A stretch of DNA of 64,000 nt from Rhizobium sp. R711 (GTDB lineage Bacteria > Pseudomonadota > Alphaproteobacteria > Rhizobiales > Rhizobiaceae), in NCBI RefSeq assembly GCF_002211365.1, contig NZ_LOKZ01000012.1, positions 62,001 to 126,000 of the forward strand, written 5' to 3'. Made by a program: the position numbers and the translations under genes. The notes under the pieces were generated by a model that was not told the DNA's origin, did no database searches, and worked only from the letters and a program-made list of their open reading frames with translations. Below are positions 34,582-46,875 of the stretch, one piece after another. Position 1 is the stretch's first letter. Every line of letters begins with the position of its first letter.

Positions 34582-35139
34582 ATGCCCATCTCCCTCCGCG
34601 ACGCTTCTTCATTCGACCTCCCCACCATCACCGCAATCTATCGAGAATCCGTTCAGAATGGTGTCGCAAGCTATGAGATCGTCCCGCCTGAACAGGGCGA
34701 GATGGCGGCACGATTTTCCGCAATCACCGGCCAGGGCTATCCGTATATCGCCGCGATCGATGAGGATGGTAGCCTGCTTGGCTACGCCTATGCCTCGGCC
34801 TTCCGCACGAGGCCGGCCTATCGTTGGATGGTCGAGGATTCGATCTACCTGGGGCCAGAAGCACGTGGCAGGGGAATTGGAAGGCTGCTGCTCGCCGAAC
34901 TGATCCGACGTTGCACGGATCTTGGCTTTCGCCAGATGGTGGCCGTGATCGGTGGCGCACATCCGGCGTCGATCGCCTTGCATCAGGCACTCGGCTTCGA
35001 GGAAACCGGCCGCCTGAAAGGAACGGGCTACAAGCACGGCCGCTGGCTCGATACGATGATCATGCAGCGCGCCTTGGGTGATGGGTCTGCGACGGACCCC
35101 GACACCTCGACCTATCCAGGCACCCTGTTCAAGGCCTGA
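34582..35139 (+). CDS. GNAT N-acetyltransferase (phosphinothricin acetyltransferase-like)
   Basis: A 185-residue acetyltransferase of the PAT/Bar-like group: PPEQGEMAARF, SIYLGPEARGRGIGRLLLAELI (acetyl-CoA loop RGRGIG) and QMVAVIGGAHPASIALHQALGFEETGRLK. Substrates of relatives include phosphinothricin, methionine sulphoximine or other amino acids. Initiation is odd: an in-frame TGA sits directly before the ATG at 34582, while the only good ribosome binding site (GGAGGAG, 34546-34552) lies about 30 bases upstream, so translation may be coupled to a very short leader frame. Confidence 0.87.
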   Translation: MPISLRDASSFDLPTITAIYRESVQNGVASYEIVPPEQGEMAARFSAITGQGYPYIAAIDEDGSLLGYAYASAFRTRPAYRWMVEDSIYLGPEARGRGIGRLLLAELIRRCTDLGFRQMVAVIGGAHPASIALHQALGFEETGRLKGTGYKHGRWLDTMIMQRALGDGSATDPDTSTYPGTLFKA

Positions 35140-35145
35140 GCCGAG

Positions 35146-35547
35146 CTACTTCTCGACCAGCTTCAAAACCTTGTTGAAGACCTTCAAGACCTGCTGCAAC
35201 TCGTGCCCGCGCTTCAGGATGACGCCGTGCGTATTGATAACGGAGTAGGCACCCTGCTTGGCGGCGAGCTTCGGATTCTTCTCGATACGAAAGAGCGGCA
35301 GTTCGCCCGATCGTTTGAAAATCGAGAAGACGGCACGGTCTTTCAGGTGATCGATCGCATAGTCACGCCAGTCACCCTCGCCGACCATCCGGCCATAAAT
35401 CCACAAAATCGCGTCGAGCTCGCGTCGGTGGAACGTGACCGGCGCTGGGTCCCTACTCTGCTTATATTCCTTGAGATCTACGACGACTGAGGAACTGCTG
35501 TCGGCTAACCGGCTCTCGCCGTGCCGCAAATCCTGCTGATCTGTCAT
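35146..35547 (-). CDS. DUF2794 domain protein
   Basis: A 133-residue protein of the alphaproteobacterial DUF2794 family, function unknown. Recognisable core: VTFHRRELDAILWIYGRMVGEGDWRDYAIDHLKDRAVFSIFKR. No membrane segment or signal peptide. The ATG at 35547 has an AGGGAGA ribosome binding site on the minus strand. Confidence 0.85.
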   Translation of the reverse strand: MTDQQDLRHGESRLADSSSSVVVDLKEYKQSRDPAPVTFHRRELDAILWIYGRMVGEGDWRDYAIDHLKDRAVFSIFKRSGELPLFRIEKNPKLAAKQGAYSVINTHGVILKRGHELQQVLKVFNKVLKLVEK

Positions 35548-35600
35548 CAGTCTCCCTGTGCCTCCGCTTGTGACAGGTGAATGACAGTTTGCCTTAGCGT

Positions 35601-35629
35601 ATATAAATTGCAAGCAGGCGATCAGTCAC
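35601..35629 (-). promoter_or_regulatory. Candidate promoter of the DUF2794 gene
   Basis: On the minus strand GTGACT (35624-35629) and TTATAT (35601-35606) are spaced by 17 bases, close to the rhizobial housekeeping pattern, about 55 bases upstream of the DUF2794 start. Confidence 0.45.
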
Positions 35630-35639
35630 ATTAATCATA

Positions 35640-35906
35640 GTCTGTGCAATCTCCCGCGTGCCTCAATTCAGTCAAAACAGCGCCTCATTTGCAAGGGAAA
35701 TTCCCTCACGACTGCGCCGCGGGGCCGTTCGGATCCGCGTTGCACACGAATTACGCATGATCTTTTTGCCAGATTCGGTCTGCCAAAGGGGTCGTGTGCG
35801 AGTTTGGCGCCAGCGCGCCAAAGGGCCCGGCTGACCGTATCGACCTTAACCCCAGCCCCGAATACGATCAGCCGGGCCGCCCCGTTTTCCATCCGCTAAC
35901 GCGGAT
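35640..35906. other. Hairpin-rich intergenic region (possible RNA or repeat element)
   Basis: The 365-base gap between DUF2794 and DUF1223 holds a chain of inverted repeats: GGGAAATTCCC (35695-35705); GCACACGA with TCGTGTGC enclosing about 40 bases; TTTGGCGC/GCGCCAAA with a 4-base loop (35803-35822); a 17-pair stem with one mismatch (35824-35840 with 35862-35878); and ATCCGC/GCGGAT (35891-35906). A 74-codon minus-strand frame here has no ribosome binding site and no recognisable similarity. It may be a structured RNA, a RIME-like repeat or the 3' end structure of the DUF1223 mRNA. Confidence 0.45.
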
Positions 35907-35912
35907 GAAACG

Positions 35913-36650
35913 TCAGATGTTCTTCCCGGCCATGACAACCGTCGCTCCGAGAATCGCTGACGGATTACCATCAGCGGTGGAGGATTGAAGTAGAATCGCA
36001 CAGCCCTCGAGATCCGGCTTCTGCATTACGCTTGCCGGCAGCGTCAAGCTCGTTTCCTTGCCCTCCCACATACCGACGGTCTCCACATCGGCAACGCTGT
36101 TGAGATAGGCAATCTTCTGGCCGCTGTTTTCGCCCTTCTCCACGTCGATGGTTTTCTCGCGGTTGAAATAGACCATGACGACATTGGCTTTGCCTTGTCC
36201 TGCCCCGATCTTTATCTCGAGCTGGTCGCCGCGCACCTCAGCCTTCACCGGCACTGTCAGGCCCATGCCTTCGGCTGCATAGCCATCGATCTTCTTATTG
36301 ATCGCACCGAGATCGGCGCCTGCAACGTGGTCGCGGCCATTGATGATGACCTGAGGCGTATAGACGTTGGCACGGCCCATCGACTGCGCATAACCATACT
36401 GCCGCTCGGTATTTTCCTTGGAACTCAGCGTGTCGGCCCATCCCATGTAGTTCCAGTAATCAACGTGATAGGCGAGAGCGATAACGCCCCCCGCCTCGAC
36501 GAGCTTACGGAAAGCTGCATCGGCTGGAGGACAAGAAGAACATCCCTGTGAGGTGAAGAGTTCAACCACACCTTTCGGCGCGTCCTGGGCAAAAAGTGGG
36601 CTGGCAAGCGCCACACTTGCAACCAGAGAAATCAGAAACCGCGGAGACAT
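35913..36650 (-). CDS. DUF1223 thioredoxin-fold secreted protein
   Basis: A 245-residue protein with a Sec signal peptide (MSPRFLISLVASVALASPLFA) and the DUF1223 start VVELFTSQGCSSCPPADAAF, where CSSC corresponds to a thioredoxin-type CxxC. Function of the family is unknown; a periplasmic redox or chaperone role is inference. The upstream 233 bases contain the acnA terminator. Confidence 0.87.
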   Translation of the reverse strand: MSPRFLISLVASVALASPLFAQDAPKGVVELFTSQGCSSCPPADAAFRKLVEAGGVIALAYHVDYWNYMGWADTLSSKENTERQYGYAQSMGRANVYTPQVIINGRDHVAGADLGAINKKIDGYAAEGMGLTVPVKAEVRGDQLEIKIGAGQGKANVVMVYFNREKTIDVEKGENSGQKIAYLNSVADVETVGMWEGKETSLTLPASVMQKPDLEGCAILLQSSTADGNPSAILGATVVMAGKNI

Positions 36651-36819
36651 TCATGCACCTTTTCTTCAGCACCTACTGCCTCGCTTCGCCGCAGGTTCCG
36701 ATGTCTGAACGTAGAGATAATGGTTCTAAATCGAAACGGAAAGTCACGAAGGGGTGAGACCAAGCTTCGTGGAAGCCAAGCCGAAACACATCGTCGTGAG
36801 CAGGCATTCGATACCTCGC

Positions 36820-36857
36820 GGTCAAACAAAAACCGCCGGAAATCTCTTTCCGGCGGC
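36820..36857 (-). terminator. Intrinsic terminator of acnA
   Basis: On the minus strand TCCGGCGG... the stem 36833-36840 / 36849-36856 (8 pairs, 8-base loop) is followed by TTTTTGTTT, 27 bases after the acnA stop. Confidence 0.85.
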
Positions 36858-36882
36858 CATTGTCATGGAAGTCTGTTAACAA

Positions 36883-39573
<2,691 letters not shown>

Positions 39574-39738
39574 GAGAGACCCCGTTTCTGATAGCGAACA
39601 CAATCGTGCGGACGCCTATGCACTTTATGCACATCAGGATGCGGGTACGGCCATTTCCGCTGTCCGCACGTGGAGCGAAGCCCCATGTTCGGCGCAAGGA
39701 TGAAATTCACGCCGACCGCTGGCGTGGTTGCGGGTCTT

Positions 39739-39753
39739 ATAGATAATTTCTAA
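39739..39753. promoter_or_regulatory. Candidate Irr (iron control element) box
   Basis: ATAGATAATTTCTAA matches the Irr/ICE pattern TTAGAA-N3-TTCTAA at 10 of 12 fixed positions. It lies between acnA (iron-sulphur enzyme) and ccmA (haem export for cytochrome c), both plausible iron/haem-responsive targets. Consensus from memory; binding is inferred. Confidence 0.3.
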
Positions 39754-39832
39754 GAAAGGTGCCAGAGAGTGCGTGACCCATTTCGGATTTTTTTGCATTG
39801 CGATGACTGAAAAATTAAACCACGGAAAAGTC

Positions 39833-40480
39833 ATGCATCTGGAGATCGCCAATCTGGCCGCGCGCCGGGGGGAAGACCTGATTTTCGAAGGCGTGTCCTT
39901 TCGTCTGGAATCGGGCGAAGCGCTGGTTTTGACAGGCAAAAATGGATCCGGAAAGTCAACTTTGCTCCGTGTCGTCGCCGGTCTGCTGCGTCAGGAAAGA
40001 GGCTCGGTGAGCTTCACCGATTCGCATGGCAACACTCACGGACGCGTCGGCGAAATCAGCCACTACCTCGGCCACCGCAATGCAATGAAAAGCGAGCTGA
40101 CAGTCGCCGAAAACCTCGACTTCTGGCGCCGCTTTCTTGGAGAAGCGCACGGCGCTTCGACCGTTTCCATCGATGAGGCTGCCGAGGCGGTAGGGCTTGA
40201 GGGGATCACGCACCTTCCGTTCGGCTACCTCTCCGCTGGGCAGCAACGCCGCTTCGCCTTTGCCAAGCTGCTTATCGCCTACCGGCCGGTATGGATTCTT
40301 GACGAACCGACCGCAGCGCTGGACACAAGCGGCGACCGCCTCTTTGCCGAACTGATCGAGACCCATCGCCACAAGGGCGGGATCGTGCTTGCGGCAACCC
40401 ACCAGCCACTCGGCCTGGAAGGCGCGCAGGAATTGCGGATGGCGGGATTTGACCATTCCGGACCTGGAGTATGGGCATGA
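39833..40480 (+). CDS. ccmA: Haem exporter ATP-binding protein CcmA
   Basis: A 215-residue ABC ATPase: Walker A GKNGSGKST, signature YLSAGQQRR (the CcmA form), Walker B VWILDEPTAALD. With CcmB and CcmC it forms the CcmABCD complex that releases haem-charged CcmE for cytochrome c maturation. The ATG at 39833 has GGAAAAG upstream; in-frame ATGs at 39773 and 39803 would give N-terminal extensions. It overlaps ccmB by 10 bases. Confidence 0.92.
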   Translation: MHLEIANLAARRGEDLIFEGVSFRLESGEALVLTGKNGSGKSTLLRVVAGLLRQERGSVSFTDSHGNTHGRVGEISHYLGHRNAMKSELTVAENLDFWRRFLGEAHGASTVSIDEAAEAVGLEGITHLPFGYLSAGQQRRFAFAKLLIAYRPVWILDEPTAALDTSGDRLFAELIETHRHKGGIVLAATHQPLGLEGAQELRMAGFDHSGPGVWA

Positions 40481-41136
40481 CCGCACTTCTGCTGCGCGAC
40501 CTCAGACTCTCCATCCGCGCCGGCGGCGGCGCGCTGATCGGCGTCCTCTTCTTCCTGACCGTCGTCGCGGTCATCCCCTTCGGCGTTGGGCCCGATCTCG
40601 CACTGCTGTCCCGCATCGGCCCGGCCATCGTTTGGATCGGCGCACTGCTTGCAGCGCTCCTCGGCCTTGACCGCCTGTTTCAGGCCGAACGTGACGATGG
40701 CTCGCTCGACCTCATGCTGATGCAGGAAACCCCACTGGTCCTGACGGTGCTGGTCAAGTGCCTGGCACACTGGGTCGCCACCAGCCTGCCGCTGGTCATC
40801 GCCTCACCGCTGCTTGGCCTCTTCATGAACATGAGCGAGACGGCGATCGGCGCGACGATGCTGACACTGCTCGTCGGTTCGCCTGCGATTACCTTCATTG
40901 GCGCTGTCGGCGCAGCCGTTGCCGTCGCCCTGCCGCGCGGCGGACTGCTGGTCTCGATCCTAGTGCTGCCGCTGACCATCCCCGTGCTGATCTTCGGCGT
41001 CAGCGCCACCTATGCGGCGGTGGAAGGACCCTCTCCCTTCCTGCCGCCCTTCCTGATCCTCATCGCGCTCACGCTGTTCTTCGCCGTCATCGGCCCGGCG
41101 GCGGCGGCACTGGCGCTCCGCAACACGTCGGATTGA
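40471..41136 (+). CDS. ccmB: Haem exporter permease CcmB
   Basis: A 221-residue, six-helix membrane protein with the CcmB signatures LLLRDLRLSIRAGGGALIGVLFF at the start and ERDDGSLDLMLM in the first cytoplasmic loop. It is a permease-like component of CcmABCD. Translation may start at 40471 or at the next ATG, 40477, both within the end of ccmA. Confidence 0.93.
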   Translation: MGMTALLLRDLRLSIRAGGGALIGVLFFLTVVAVIPFGVGPDLALLSRIGPAIVWIGALLAALLGLDRLFQAERDDGSLDLMLMQETPLVLTVLVKCLAHWVATSLPLVIASPLLGLFMNMSETAIGATMLTLLVGSPAITFIGAVGAAVAVALPRGGLLVSILVLPLTIPVLIFGVSATYAAVEGPSPFLPPFLILIALTLFFAVIGPAAAALALRNTSD

Positions 41137-41183
41137 TGGAGCGCTCGATTGCGGCATAAGGCATATCGAGGTAAGGAAACGGC

Positions 41184-41945
41184 ATGAGCGAAACGAGCCT
41201 TGCCATCACGAAATTCAGCGATCTCGCCAACCCGACGCGGTTTCTGGCGCTGGCCGCGCGCATCCTGCCCTGGATGGCCGGGTTCACGACTCTCTGTTTT
41301 ATCGTGGGGCTGTATCTCAGCTTCACGACCGAAGGCGACTACCAGCAGGGCGAAACAGTTCGCATCATGTATATCCACGTGCCGGCCGCCTGGCTGTCCA
41401 TGATGGGCTATACGATCATGAGCCTCTCGGCGATCGGCACACTCGTCTGGCGCCATCCGCTGGCGGATGTATCGGCAAAGGCAGCAGCCCCGCTCGGCGC
41501 CGCCTTCACGCTGATTGCCCTCGTTACCGGCTCCCTCTGGGGCAAGCCGATGTGGGGCACCTGGTGGGTCTGGGATGCCAGACTCACATCCGTCTTCATC
41601 CTGTTCCTGATGTATCTCGGGCTTATCGCCCTCAATCGCGCCATCGACGACCCGTCCAAGGCCGCCCGCGTCAGCGCCGTCCTGATCCTTGTTGGCTTCG
41701 TCAACATCCCGATCATCAAGTTCTCGGTTGACTGGTGGAACACGCTACATCAATCCGCAAGCGTCCTGCGCCTCGACGGCCCGGCCATCGATCCGGAATT
41801 CCTGCGGCCGCTGCTGGTGATGGCCGTCGCATTCACCGCGCTCTTCTTCACCCTGCACATCATGGCCATGCGCAACGAAATCTGGCGTCGCCGCGTTGCG
41901 GCGCAACGCCGCATGGCTGCCCGCCTGGCGAGCCGCGAGGGATAG
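41184..41945 (+). CDS. ccmC: Haem exporter / haem handling protein CcmC
   Basis: A 253-residue membrane protein with six helices and the tryptophan-rich periplasmic signature [18 protein letters not shown], flanked by the haem-ligand histidines (HVPAAW and WWNTLHQ). CcmC loads haem onto CcmE. Good ribosome binding site (GAGGTAAGGA). Third gene in ccmABCDG. Confidence 0.95.
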   Translation: MSETSLAITKFSDLANPTRFLALAARILPWMAGFTTLCFIVGLYLSFTTEGDYQQGETVRIMYIHVPAAWLSMMGYTIMSLSAIGTLVWRHPLADVSAKAAAPLGAAFTLIALVTGSLWGKPMWGTWWVWDARLTSVFILFLMYLGLIALNRAIDDPSKAARVSAVLILVGFVNIPIIKFSVDWWNTLHQSASVLRLDGPAIDPEFLRPLLVMAVAFTALFFTLHIMAMRNEIWRRRVAAQRRMAARLASREG

Positions 41946-41947
41946 CC

Positions 41948-42115
41948 ATGGCACACGCTTTCTATGTCTACGGCTCCTACGGTTTTGCTGCGCTTGTTAC
42001 AACAGCGGTGACCCTTTGGACCTGGGCCGACGGCCGCGCTCGCCGCAAGGAACTTGCAGCCCTTGAGGCTTCCGGGATCCGCCGCCGTTCGGCACGAGCA
42101 AAGGATGGCGAATGA
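41948..42115 (+). CDS. ccmD: Haem exporter small subunit CcmD
   Basis: A 55-residue protein with one membrane helix ([21 protein letters not shown]) followed by the conserved basic run [12 protein letters not shown]. CcmD stabilises CcmE release from CcmABC. It starts 2 bases after the ccmC stop and overlaps ccmG by 4 bases (ATGA). Confidence 0.9.
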   Translation: MAHAFYVYGSYGFAALVTTAVTLWTWADGRARRKELAALEASGIRRRSARAKDGE

Positions 42116-42717
42116 GCCCCGCGCCTGAAACGAGCCCCGCCAAGCGCGGATTTGGACGCTATGCCGTCGCCTTGATCCCCTTGGTTGTTTTTGCCGGGAT
42201 CGCCGCCACAGCGGCAAAGATGCTTTACGATCAGGGCGTCCATGGCAAGGATATCTCGGAAATACCCTCGGCCCTGATCGGCACGAAGGCGCCGGCGCTG
42301 AACCTGCCGCCGCTCGAAGGCGCCAACCGGCCGGCCCTGACAGACAGGGCCATCAAGGGCAAGCTGACGCTCGTCAACGTCTTCGCCTCCTGGTGTATCC
42401 CCTGTCGTGAAGAGCATCCGATCCTGATGGAACTGGCAAAGGACAGCCGCCTTAACGTGGTTGCAATCAACTACAAGGACAAGAACGACAACGCGCTCCG
42501 CTTCCTCGGCGAACTCGGCAATCCGTTTGCGGCCATCGGGGTCGATCCCAAGGGGCAGGCCGCCATCGATTGGGGTGTCTACGGCATCCCCGAAAGCTAT
42601 CTCGTCGCCCCTGATGGCACGATCCTCTACAAGCGAGTCGGCCCGTTCGACGATATCAGTTTGAAGGAAGGCCTTTTCCCTGCCATGGAAAAGGCGCTGG
42701 GCAAGCCTGTTTCCTGA
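42112..42717 (+). CDS. ccmG: Thiol:disulphide interchange protein CcmG/DsbE (CycY)
   Basis: A 201-residue membrane-anchored thioredoxin: helix at about 18-36, then [13 protein letters not shown] with the redox CxxC, and the CcmG-type [11 protein letters not shown] (cis-Pro). It reduces apocytochrome c or CcmH thiols in the periplasm. ccmE, ccmF and ccmH are not in the window. Its stop abuts that of the DUF2585 gene in a single TGATCA hexamer. Confidence 0.93.
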   Translation: MSPAPETSPAKRGFGRYAVALIPLVVFAGIAATAAKMLYDQGVHGKDISEIPSALIGTKAPALNLPPLEGANRPALTDRAIKGKLTLVNVFASWCIPCREEHPILMELAKDSRLNVVAINYKDKNDNALRFLGELGNPFAAIGVDPKGQAAIDWGVYGIPESYLVAPDGTILYKRVGPFDDISLKEGLFPAMEKALGKPVS

Positions 42718-43305
42718 TCAGATCGCGCTTTGCCAGGTCTTGATCGCCTCGACAGGCCAGATCAGCATCAGCACGTTAAGCGTCAGGTTATCGCGAATAA
42801 GGTAGCCGGTCAAAAGCTCGAAGAGGATCGCTATCGCCACCGTCAACGCCACCGGAGCCCGCGAGGCGAAGACGAAGCCGACCATCATGAACACCGTGTC
42901 CATCAGCGAATTGATGATGCTGTCGCCGTAGTAGTCCAGCGAGATCGTCGCCGAGCGGTAGCGATCGATGATGATGGGCGAATTCTCCAGCAGCTCCCAG
43001 CCCGACTCAATAACCAACGCCAACAGCAGGCGTGCCGCAAACGGCTTTCCGCGCAGGACGAGATGGGCAACGCCGTAGAAGATGAACCCGTGGATGATAT
43101 GCGACGGCGTGTACCAGTCCGACAGGTGCTGGGAATTGCCGCTTGATTTGACGACGCCTTCCCACAGTTTGACATAGCCGCAGGTGCAGATCGGCGTACG
43201 GCCCATCAGATACTCAACCACCACCTGCGTCAGCAGAACCAGCAGACAGGCTGCAAACCAGAACGTCTGATGGCGAACCCTTGTCTGCGCCTCTGCGACT
43301 GTCAC
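42718..43305 (-). CDS. DUF2585 / UPF0314 membrane protein
   Basis: A 195-residue inner-membrane protein of the rhizobial UPF0314 family (about five helices; core [20 protein letters not shown] and [15 protein letters not shown]). Function unknown. The start is a GTG in a GTGA overlap with the yciB stop, so it is the last gene of the dapF operon. Confidence 0.88.
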   Translation of the reverse strand: MTVAEAQTRVRHQTFWFAACLLVLLTQVVVEYLMGRTPICTCGYVKLWEGVVKSSGNSQHLSDWYTPSHIIHGFIFYGVAHLVLRGKPFAARLLLALVIESGWELLENSPIIIDRYRSATISLDYYGDSIINSLMDTVFMMVGFVFASRAPVALTVAIAILFELLTGYLIRDNLTLNVLMLIWPVEAIKTWQSAI

Positions 43306-43946
43306 TTCTCAGCCTCTCCGGCCGGCGTCACCGTGTGCTTCATGATGAGCGGCATCTGCGCCATCGTGAAGATGATGGTGATTGGCATCGTACCCCAGAC
43401 CTTGAAGGCAACCCAGAAATCATCGGAGAAATTGCGCCAAATGACCTCGTTCAGCACCGCGAGGAACAGGAAGAAGATGCCCCAGCGGATCGTCAGCTTG
43501 CGCCATCCCTCGGCATCGAGCTGGAAGGCCGCATTGAAGACGTAGCCGAGCAACGACTTGCCGAAAGCCAGGCCGCCAAGCAGCGCAACGCCGAAGAGCG
43601 CGTTCACGATGGTCGGCTTCATCTTGATGAAGGTCTCGTTCTGCAGGTAGATCGACAACGATCCGAAGATGACGACGACGATGCCCGACACGAACGGCAT
43701 GATCGGCAGATGCCCGAGCACGACCTTCGATACGATCAGCGAGATCACCGTCGCCCCCATGAAGAGGGCCGTTGCCACGAACAGCGGTCCGCCGAGCTCC
43801 GAGAGAGCCGGAAACCGCTCGACAAGCCACGCGCCGCGCAGGTTGGCGAAGAAGAAGATCAGCAGCGGGCCAAGTTCCAGCGCCAGCTTCAGCATCGGGT
43901 GATGCCGGTCGGCCGCGCTTGGGGTAATATCGCTCTCTGTCGTCAT
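43302..43946 (-). CDS. yciB: Inner membrane-spanning protein YciB (septation protein A)
   Basis: A 214-residue protein with about six helices and the family signature [21 protein letters not shown] at the start and [19 protein letters not shown] near the end. YciB/IspA homologues influence cell envelope and division; mechanism unclear. It lies between ftsY (64-base gap) and DUF2585 (4-base overlap). Confidence 0.92.
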   Translation of the reverse strand: MTTESDITPSAADRHHPMLKLALELGPLLIFFFANLRGAWLVERFPALSELGGPLFVATALFMGATVISLIVSKVVLGHLPIMPFVSGIVVVIFGSLSIYLQNETFIKMKPTIVNALFGVALLGGLAFGKSLLGYVFNAAFQLDAEGWRKLTIRWGIFFLFLAVLNEVIWRNFSDDFWVAFKVWGTMPITIIFTMAQMPLIMKHTVTPAGEAEK

Positions 43947-44010
43947 TCTATCTCAAATCCGTTTGTGCCACACGAGACGCTTGCCCGTGTTTGTCGGCAT
44001 ATCTGTGGCA

Positions 44011-45585
44011 TTATTGGCCGAGCCCGGCAATGGCGTGCGCGAAATCCTCAGCCTCGAAAGGTTCGAGATCGTCGACGCCTTCCCCAACGCCGATGAAATA
44101 GACCGGCAGCTTGTGCTTGGCGGAGATCGCCACGAGAATGCCGCCGCGGGCCGTGCCATCGAGCTTCGTCATAATCAGCCCGTTGACGCCAGCCACGTTG
44201 CGGAAGATTTCGACCTGCGAAAGCGCGTTTTGCCCTGTCGTTGCATCAAGTGTCTGCAGCACCGTATGCGGCGCATCCGGATCGAGTTTGCCGAGAACAC
44301 GAACGATCTTCTCAAGCTCGGCCATCAGCTCCGCCTTGTTCTGCAGGCGACCGGCGGTATCGATGATCAACACATCGCATTTCTTCGCCTTGGCCTGCTC
44401 GAAGGCATCATAGGCGAGACCCGCCGCATCGGCGCCGAGCTTGGTCCCGATGAACTCCGACTTGGTGCGGTCGGCCCAGATCTTCAGCTGCTCGATGGCA
44501 GCGGCGCGGAACGTGTCGCCGGCAGCCACCATTACCTTGAGGCCGGCGCTCGAGAGTTTTGCCGCCAGCTTGCCGATCGTCGTCGTCTTGCCCGTACCGT
44601 TGACACCGACAACGAGGATGACGTGTGGTTTGTGGCTGAGATCGAGCTGCAGCGGCTTGGCGACAGGCTTCAGCACCTTGGCAATTTCGCTTGCCATGAT
44701 GCGGCTGACGTCCTCGCCGGTCACGTCCTTGCCGTAGCGCTCGGAGGCGAGCGTATCGGTGACGCGCATCGCCGTCTCGACACCGAGATCGGCCTGGATC
44801 AGCAGATCCTCGAGATCCTGCAGCGTATCGTCATCGAGCTTGCGCTTGGTGAAGAGGGCGGCGATCTGGCCGGTGAGCTGAGACGAGGTGCGGGCGAGGC
44901 CAGCGCGCAGGCGCTGAAACCAGGAAAGTTTTGGCGCAGGCACCAGAGGTGTGGCTTCGGAAGCCGCGGGACCGGTGGCGAATCCCTTCGGAAGGACGGG
45001 AGCGGCGGGGGAATCGCTGGAAGCGTCGTCGTACTCCGCCGGCGTAGATATTTCTTGCTCGGCAGGAGAGGCCCGATCGGTCACGGGCTGCTGTGCCGCA
45101 TCGGCTTCCGCTGCGAGCTCTGCAGCCGACGTCTCTTCGGTTTCGCCAGCGGATGCTGCTTCCGCGACTTCTTCCTCTGCCCGGTCGCCGATTTCCGGCC
45201 GCAGGGAAGACGCAACAGGAACCGTCGGTTCCAGCGTGCTCTCAGCAGGAGTATCGACCTCGGCTTCGGCTTCAAGCAGCGAGAGCGGCACAACGCCTAT
45301 ATCGCTCGCCTGCACCTCAGACGGCAGGGCCTCGGAAACGTCGTCCTCATCCGCGAGCGCTTCGGCCCGCTCGGCAAGCTCCTCGATCGGGGCATCATCG
45401 GCGGGACCGCCGGCCGTATCCATCTCCTCCGCCAGAACAGGATCGGCGGCAACAGGAAGGTTCTCTTCGCGCGAATGCGGCTCCAGTTCGGATTCGAGCG
45501 CCTTCGTCTCGACCGGCTCCGGCGCCTGCTCTTCCTCCGGCTTCGGGCCGAAGGTGAAGACCTTTTTAATGAAACTGAACGCCAT
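44011..45585 (-). CDS. ftsY: Signal recognition particle receptor FtsY
   Basis: A 524-residue SRP receptor GTPase. The first 200 or so residues form an acidic Glu/Ala-rich A domain (membrane/translocon contact), unusually long as is common in rhizobia; the NG domain follows with GVNGTGKTTTIGKL, DTAGRLQNKAELMAEL, TKLDGTARGG and a C-terminal GVGEGVDDLEPF. It receives the Ffh-nascent chain complex; ffh is 5.6 kb away. Third gene of the dapF-mtaB-ftsY-yciB operon. Confidence 0.95.
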   Translation of the reverse strand: MAFSFIKKVFTFGPKPEEEQAPEPVETKALESELEPHSREENLPVAADPVLAEEMDTAGGPADDAPIEELAERAEALADEDDVSEALPSEVQASDIGVVPLSLLEAEAEVDTPAESTLEPTVPVASSLRPEIGDRAEEEVAEAASAGETEETSAAELAAEADAAQQPVTDRASPAEQEISTPAEYDDASSDSPAAPVLPKGFATGPAASEATPLVPAPKLSWFQRLRAGLARTSSQLTGQIAALFTKRKLDDDTLQDLEDLLIQADLGVETAMRVTDTLASERYGKDVTGEDVSRIMASEIAKVLKPVAKPLQLDLSHKPHVILVVGVNGTGKTTTIGKLAAKLSSAGLKVMVAAGDTFRAAAIEQLKIWADRTKSEFIGTKLGADAAGLAYDAFEQAKAKKCDVLIIDTAGRLQNKAELMAELEKIVRVLGKLDPDAPHTVLQTLDATTGQNALSQVEIFRNVAGVNGLIMTKLDGTARGGILVAISAKHKLPVYFIGVGEGVDDLEPFEAEDFAHAIAGLGQ

Positions 45586-45600
45586 GAGGATTCCGTAAAC

Positions 45601-46875
45601 TCAGGCCGCGTCGGCGGCCGTCAATTGCATGTCGAGGTGTTTGCCGTTGTGCCCGGTGATGACAGCCTGCACGAAGCTGCGAGCCGCAAGTCCCGCCGCT
45701 GCGACAAGCGTGAAGTTCTCCGTATGCGCCAAACCGTTGTTTTCCACCAGCAGCCATTGCTGCGTTCCGACCATCTCGTCGAGATGGGACTGATGCAGGC
45801 GATGTCCAGTAGCGCGAAGCCGCGCTGCCCGCTCCTTGACCAGAGCGCGATCAAGCTGCGGCATTCGCGCGGCGGGCGTCCCCGGCCGTGGGCTATAGGG
45901 AAAGACGTGGAGATGCGCGATATTGGCCTCTTCCGCCAGCCGCACGGCATTGGCGAACATCTCTTCGCTCTCGGTCGGAAAGCCGGCAATCATATCAGCA
46001 CCGAAGCTCATGTCCGGGCGCAGGTGGCGCACGTCGTTGACGAAAGCCAAGGCGTCCGCGCTCGAATGGCGGCGCTTCATCCGCTTCAGGATCATGTCGT
46101 CGCCATGCTGAAGCGAAAGATGAAGATGCGGCATGAACCGCGCCTCATCGGCGATCAGATCGAGCAGATGTTTGTCCGCCTCGATGCTATCGATCGATGA
46201 AAGCCTCAGGCGGCGAATATCGGGCACCTGTTTCAGAAGCGTTTTCGCAAGCAGCCCGAGCGTCGGCTCGCCGGGCAGGTCGGCGCCATAGCTGGTCGCG
46301 TCGACCCCGGTCAGCACGATCTCCCGGTAACCGCTTTCGACGAGCTTGCGCGCCTGATCGACAACCGCCCCCATCGGCACGGAACGCGAATTGCCACGAC
46401 CATAGGGGATGATGCAGAAAGTGCAGCGGTGGTCGCAGCCGTTCTGGACTTGGATGAAGGCCCGCACATGACCATCGATGTGCTTGACCATCTGCGGCGC
46501 CGTCCGGCGCACGCTCATGATGTCGTTGACGCGCAGCTTCTCTTCCGCCGAAACGCCAAAATCCGGCAGGGCGCGATAGGAAGCGCTCTTCAGTTTCTCC
46601 TCGTTGCCGAGGACGGCATCGACCTCGGCCATGTCGGCGAAGGTCTCTTTTTCCGTCTGGGCCGCGCAGCCGGTCACGATGATGCGGGCATGCGGATTGT
46701 CGCGCCGGGCGCGTCGGATCGCCTGGCGAGCCTGGCGCACAGCTTCGCCGGTAACCGCACAAGTATTGACGAGGATGGCATTGTTGAGCCCGGCCTTCTC
46801 GGCCTCCGCCCGCATCACTTCGGATTCGTAGGTGTTGAGACGACAGCCGAAGGTGATGACCTCGACGCCGCTCAC
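45601..46875 (-). CDS. mtaB: tRNA t6A37 methylthiotransferase MtaB
   Basis: A 424-residue radical-SAM methylthiotransferase (MiaB family) that converts t6A37 to ms2t6A37 in tRNA. N-terminal UPF0004 cluster Cys in [12 protein letters not shown] and NTCAVT, the radical-[11 protein letters not shown] in [17 protein letters not shown], and a C-terminal TRAM domain. The start is a GTG forming a GTGA overlap with the dapF stop; downstream ftsY starts 15 bases on. Confidence 0.92.
   Translation of the reverse strand: MSGVEVITFGCRLNTYESEVMRAEAEKAGLNNAILVNTCAVTGEAVRQARQAIRRARRDNPHARIIVTGCAAQTEKETFADMAEVDAVLGNEEKLKSASYRALPDFGVSAEEKLRVNDIMSVRRTAPQMVKHIDGHVRAFIQVQNGCDHRCTFCIIPYGRGNSRSVPMGAVVDQARKLVESGYREIVLTGVDATSYGADLPGEPTLGLLAKTLLKQVPDIRRLRLSSIDSIEADKHLLDLIADEARFMPHLHLSLQHGDDMILKRMKRRHSSADALAFVNDVRHLRPDMSFGADMIAGFPTESEEMFANAVRLAEEANIAHLHVFPYSPRPGTPAARMPQLDRALVKERAARLRATGHRLHQSHLDEMVGTQQWLLVENNGLAHTENFTLVAAAGLAARSFVQAVITGHNGKHLDMQLTAADAA

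Noticed and set aside
35668-35892. A 74-codon minus-strand frame in the hairpin-rich gap
   Set aside because: No ribosome binding site, no recognisable similarity, and it runs through three hairpin arms, so a structural role of the DNA/RNA is more likely.
43963-46200. A 745-codon plus-strand open frame opposite ftsY and mtaB
   Set aside because: Spans two well-identified minus-strand genes; composition is Arg/Gly/Leu-rich as expected of an antisense shadow.
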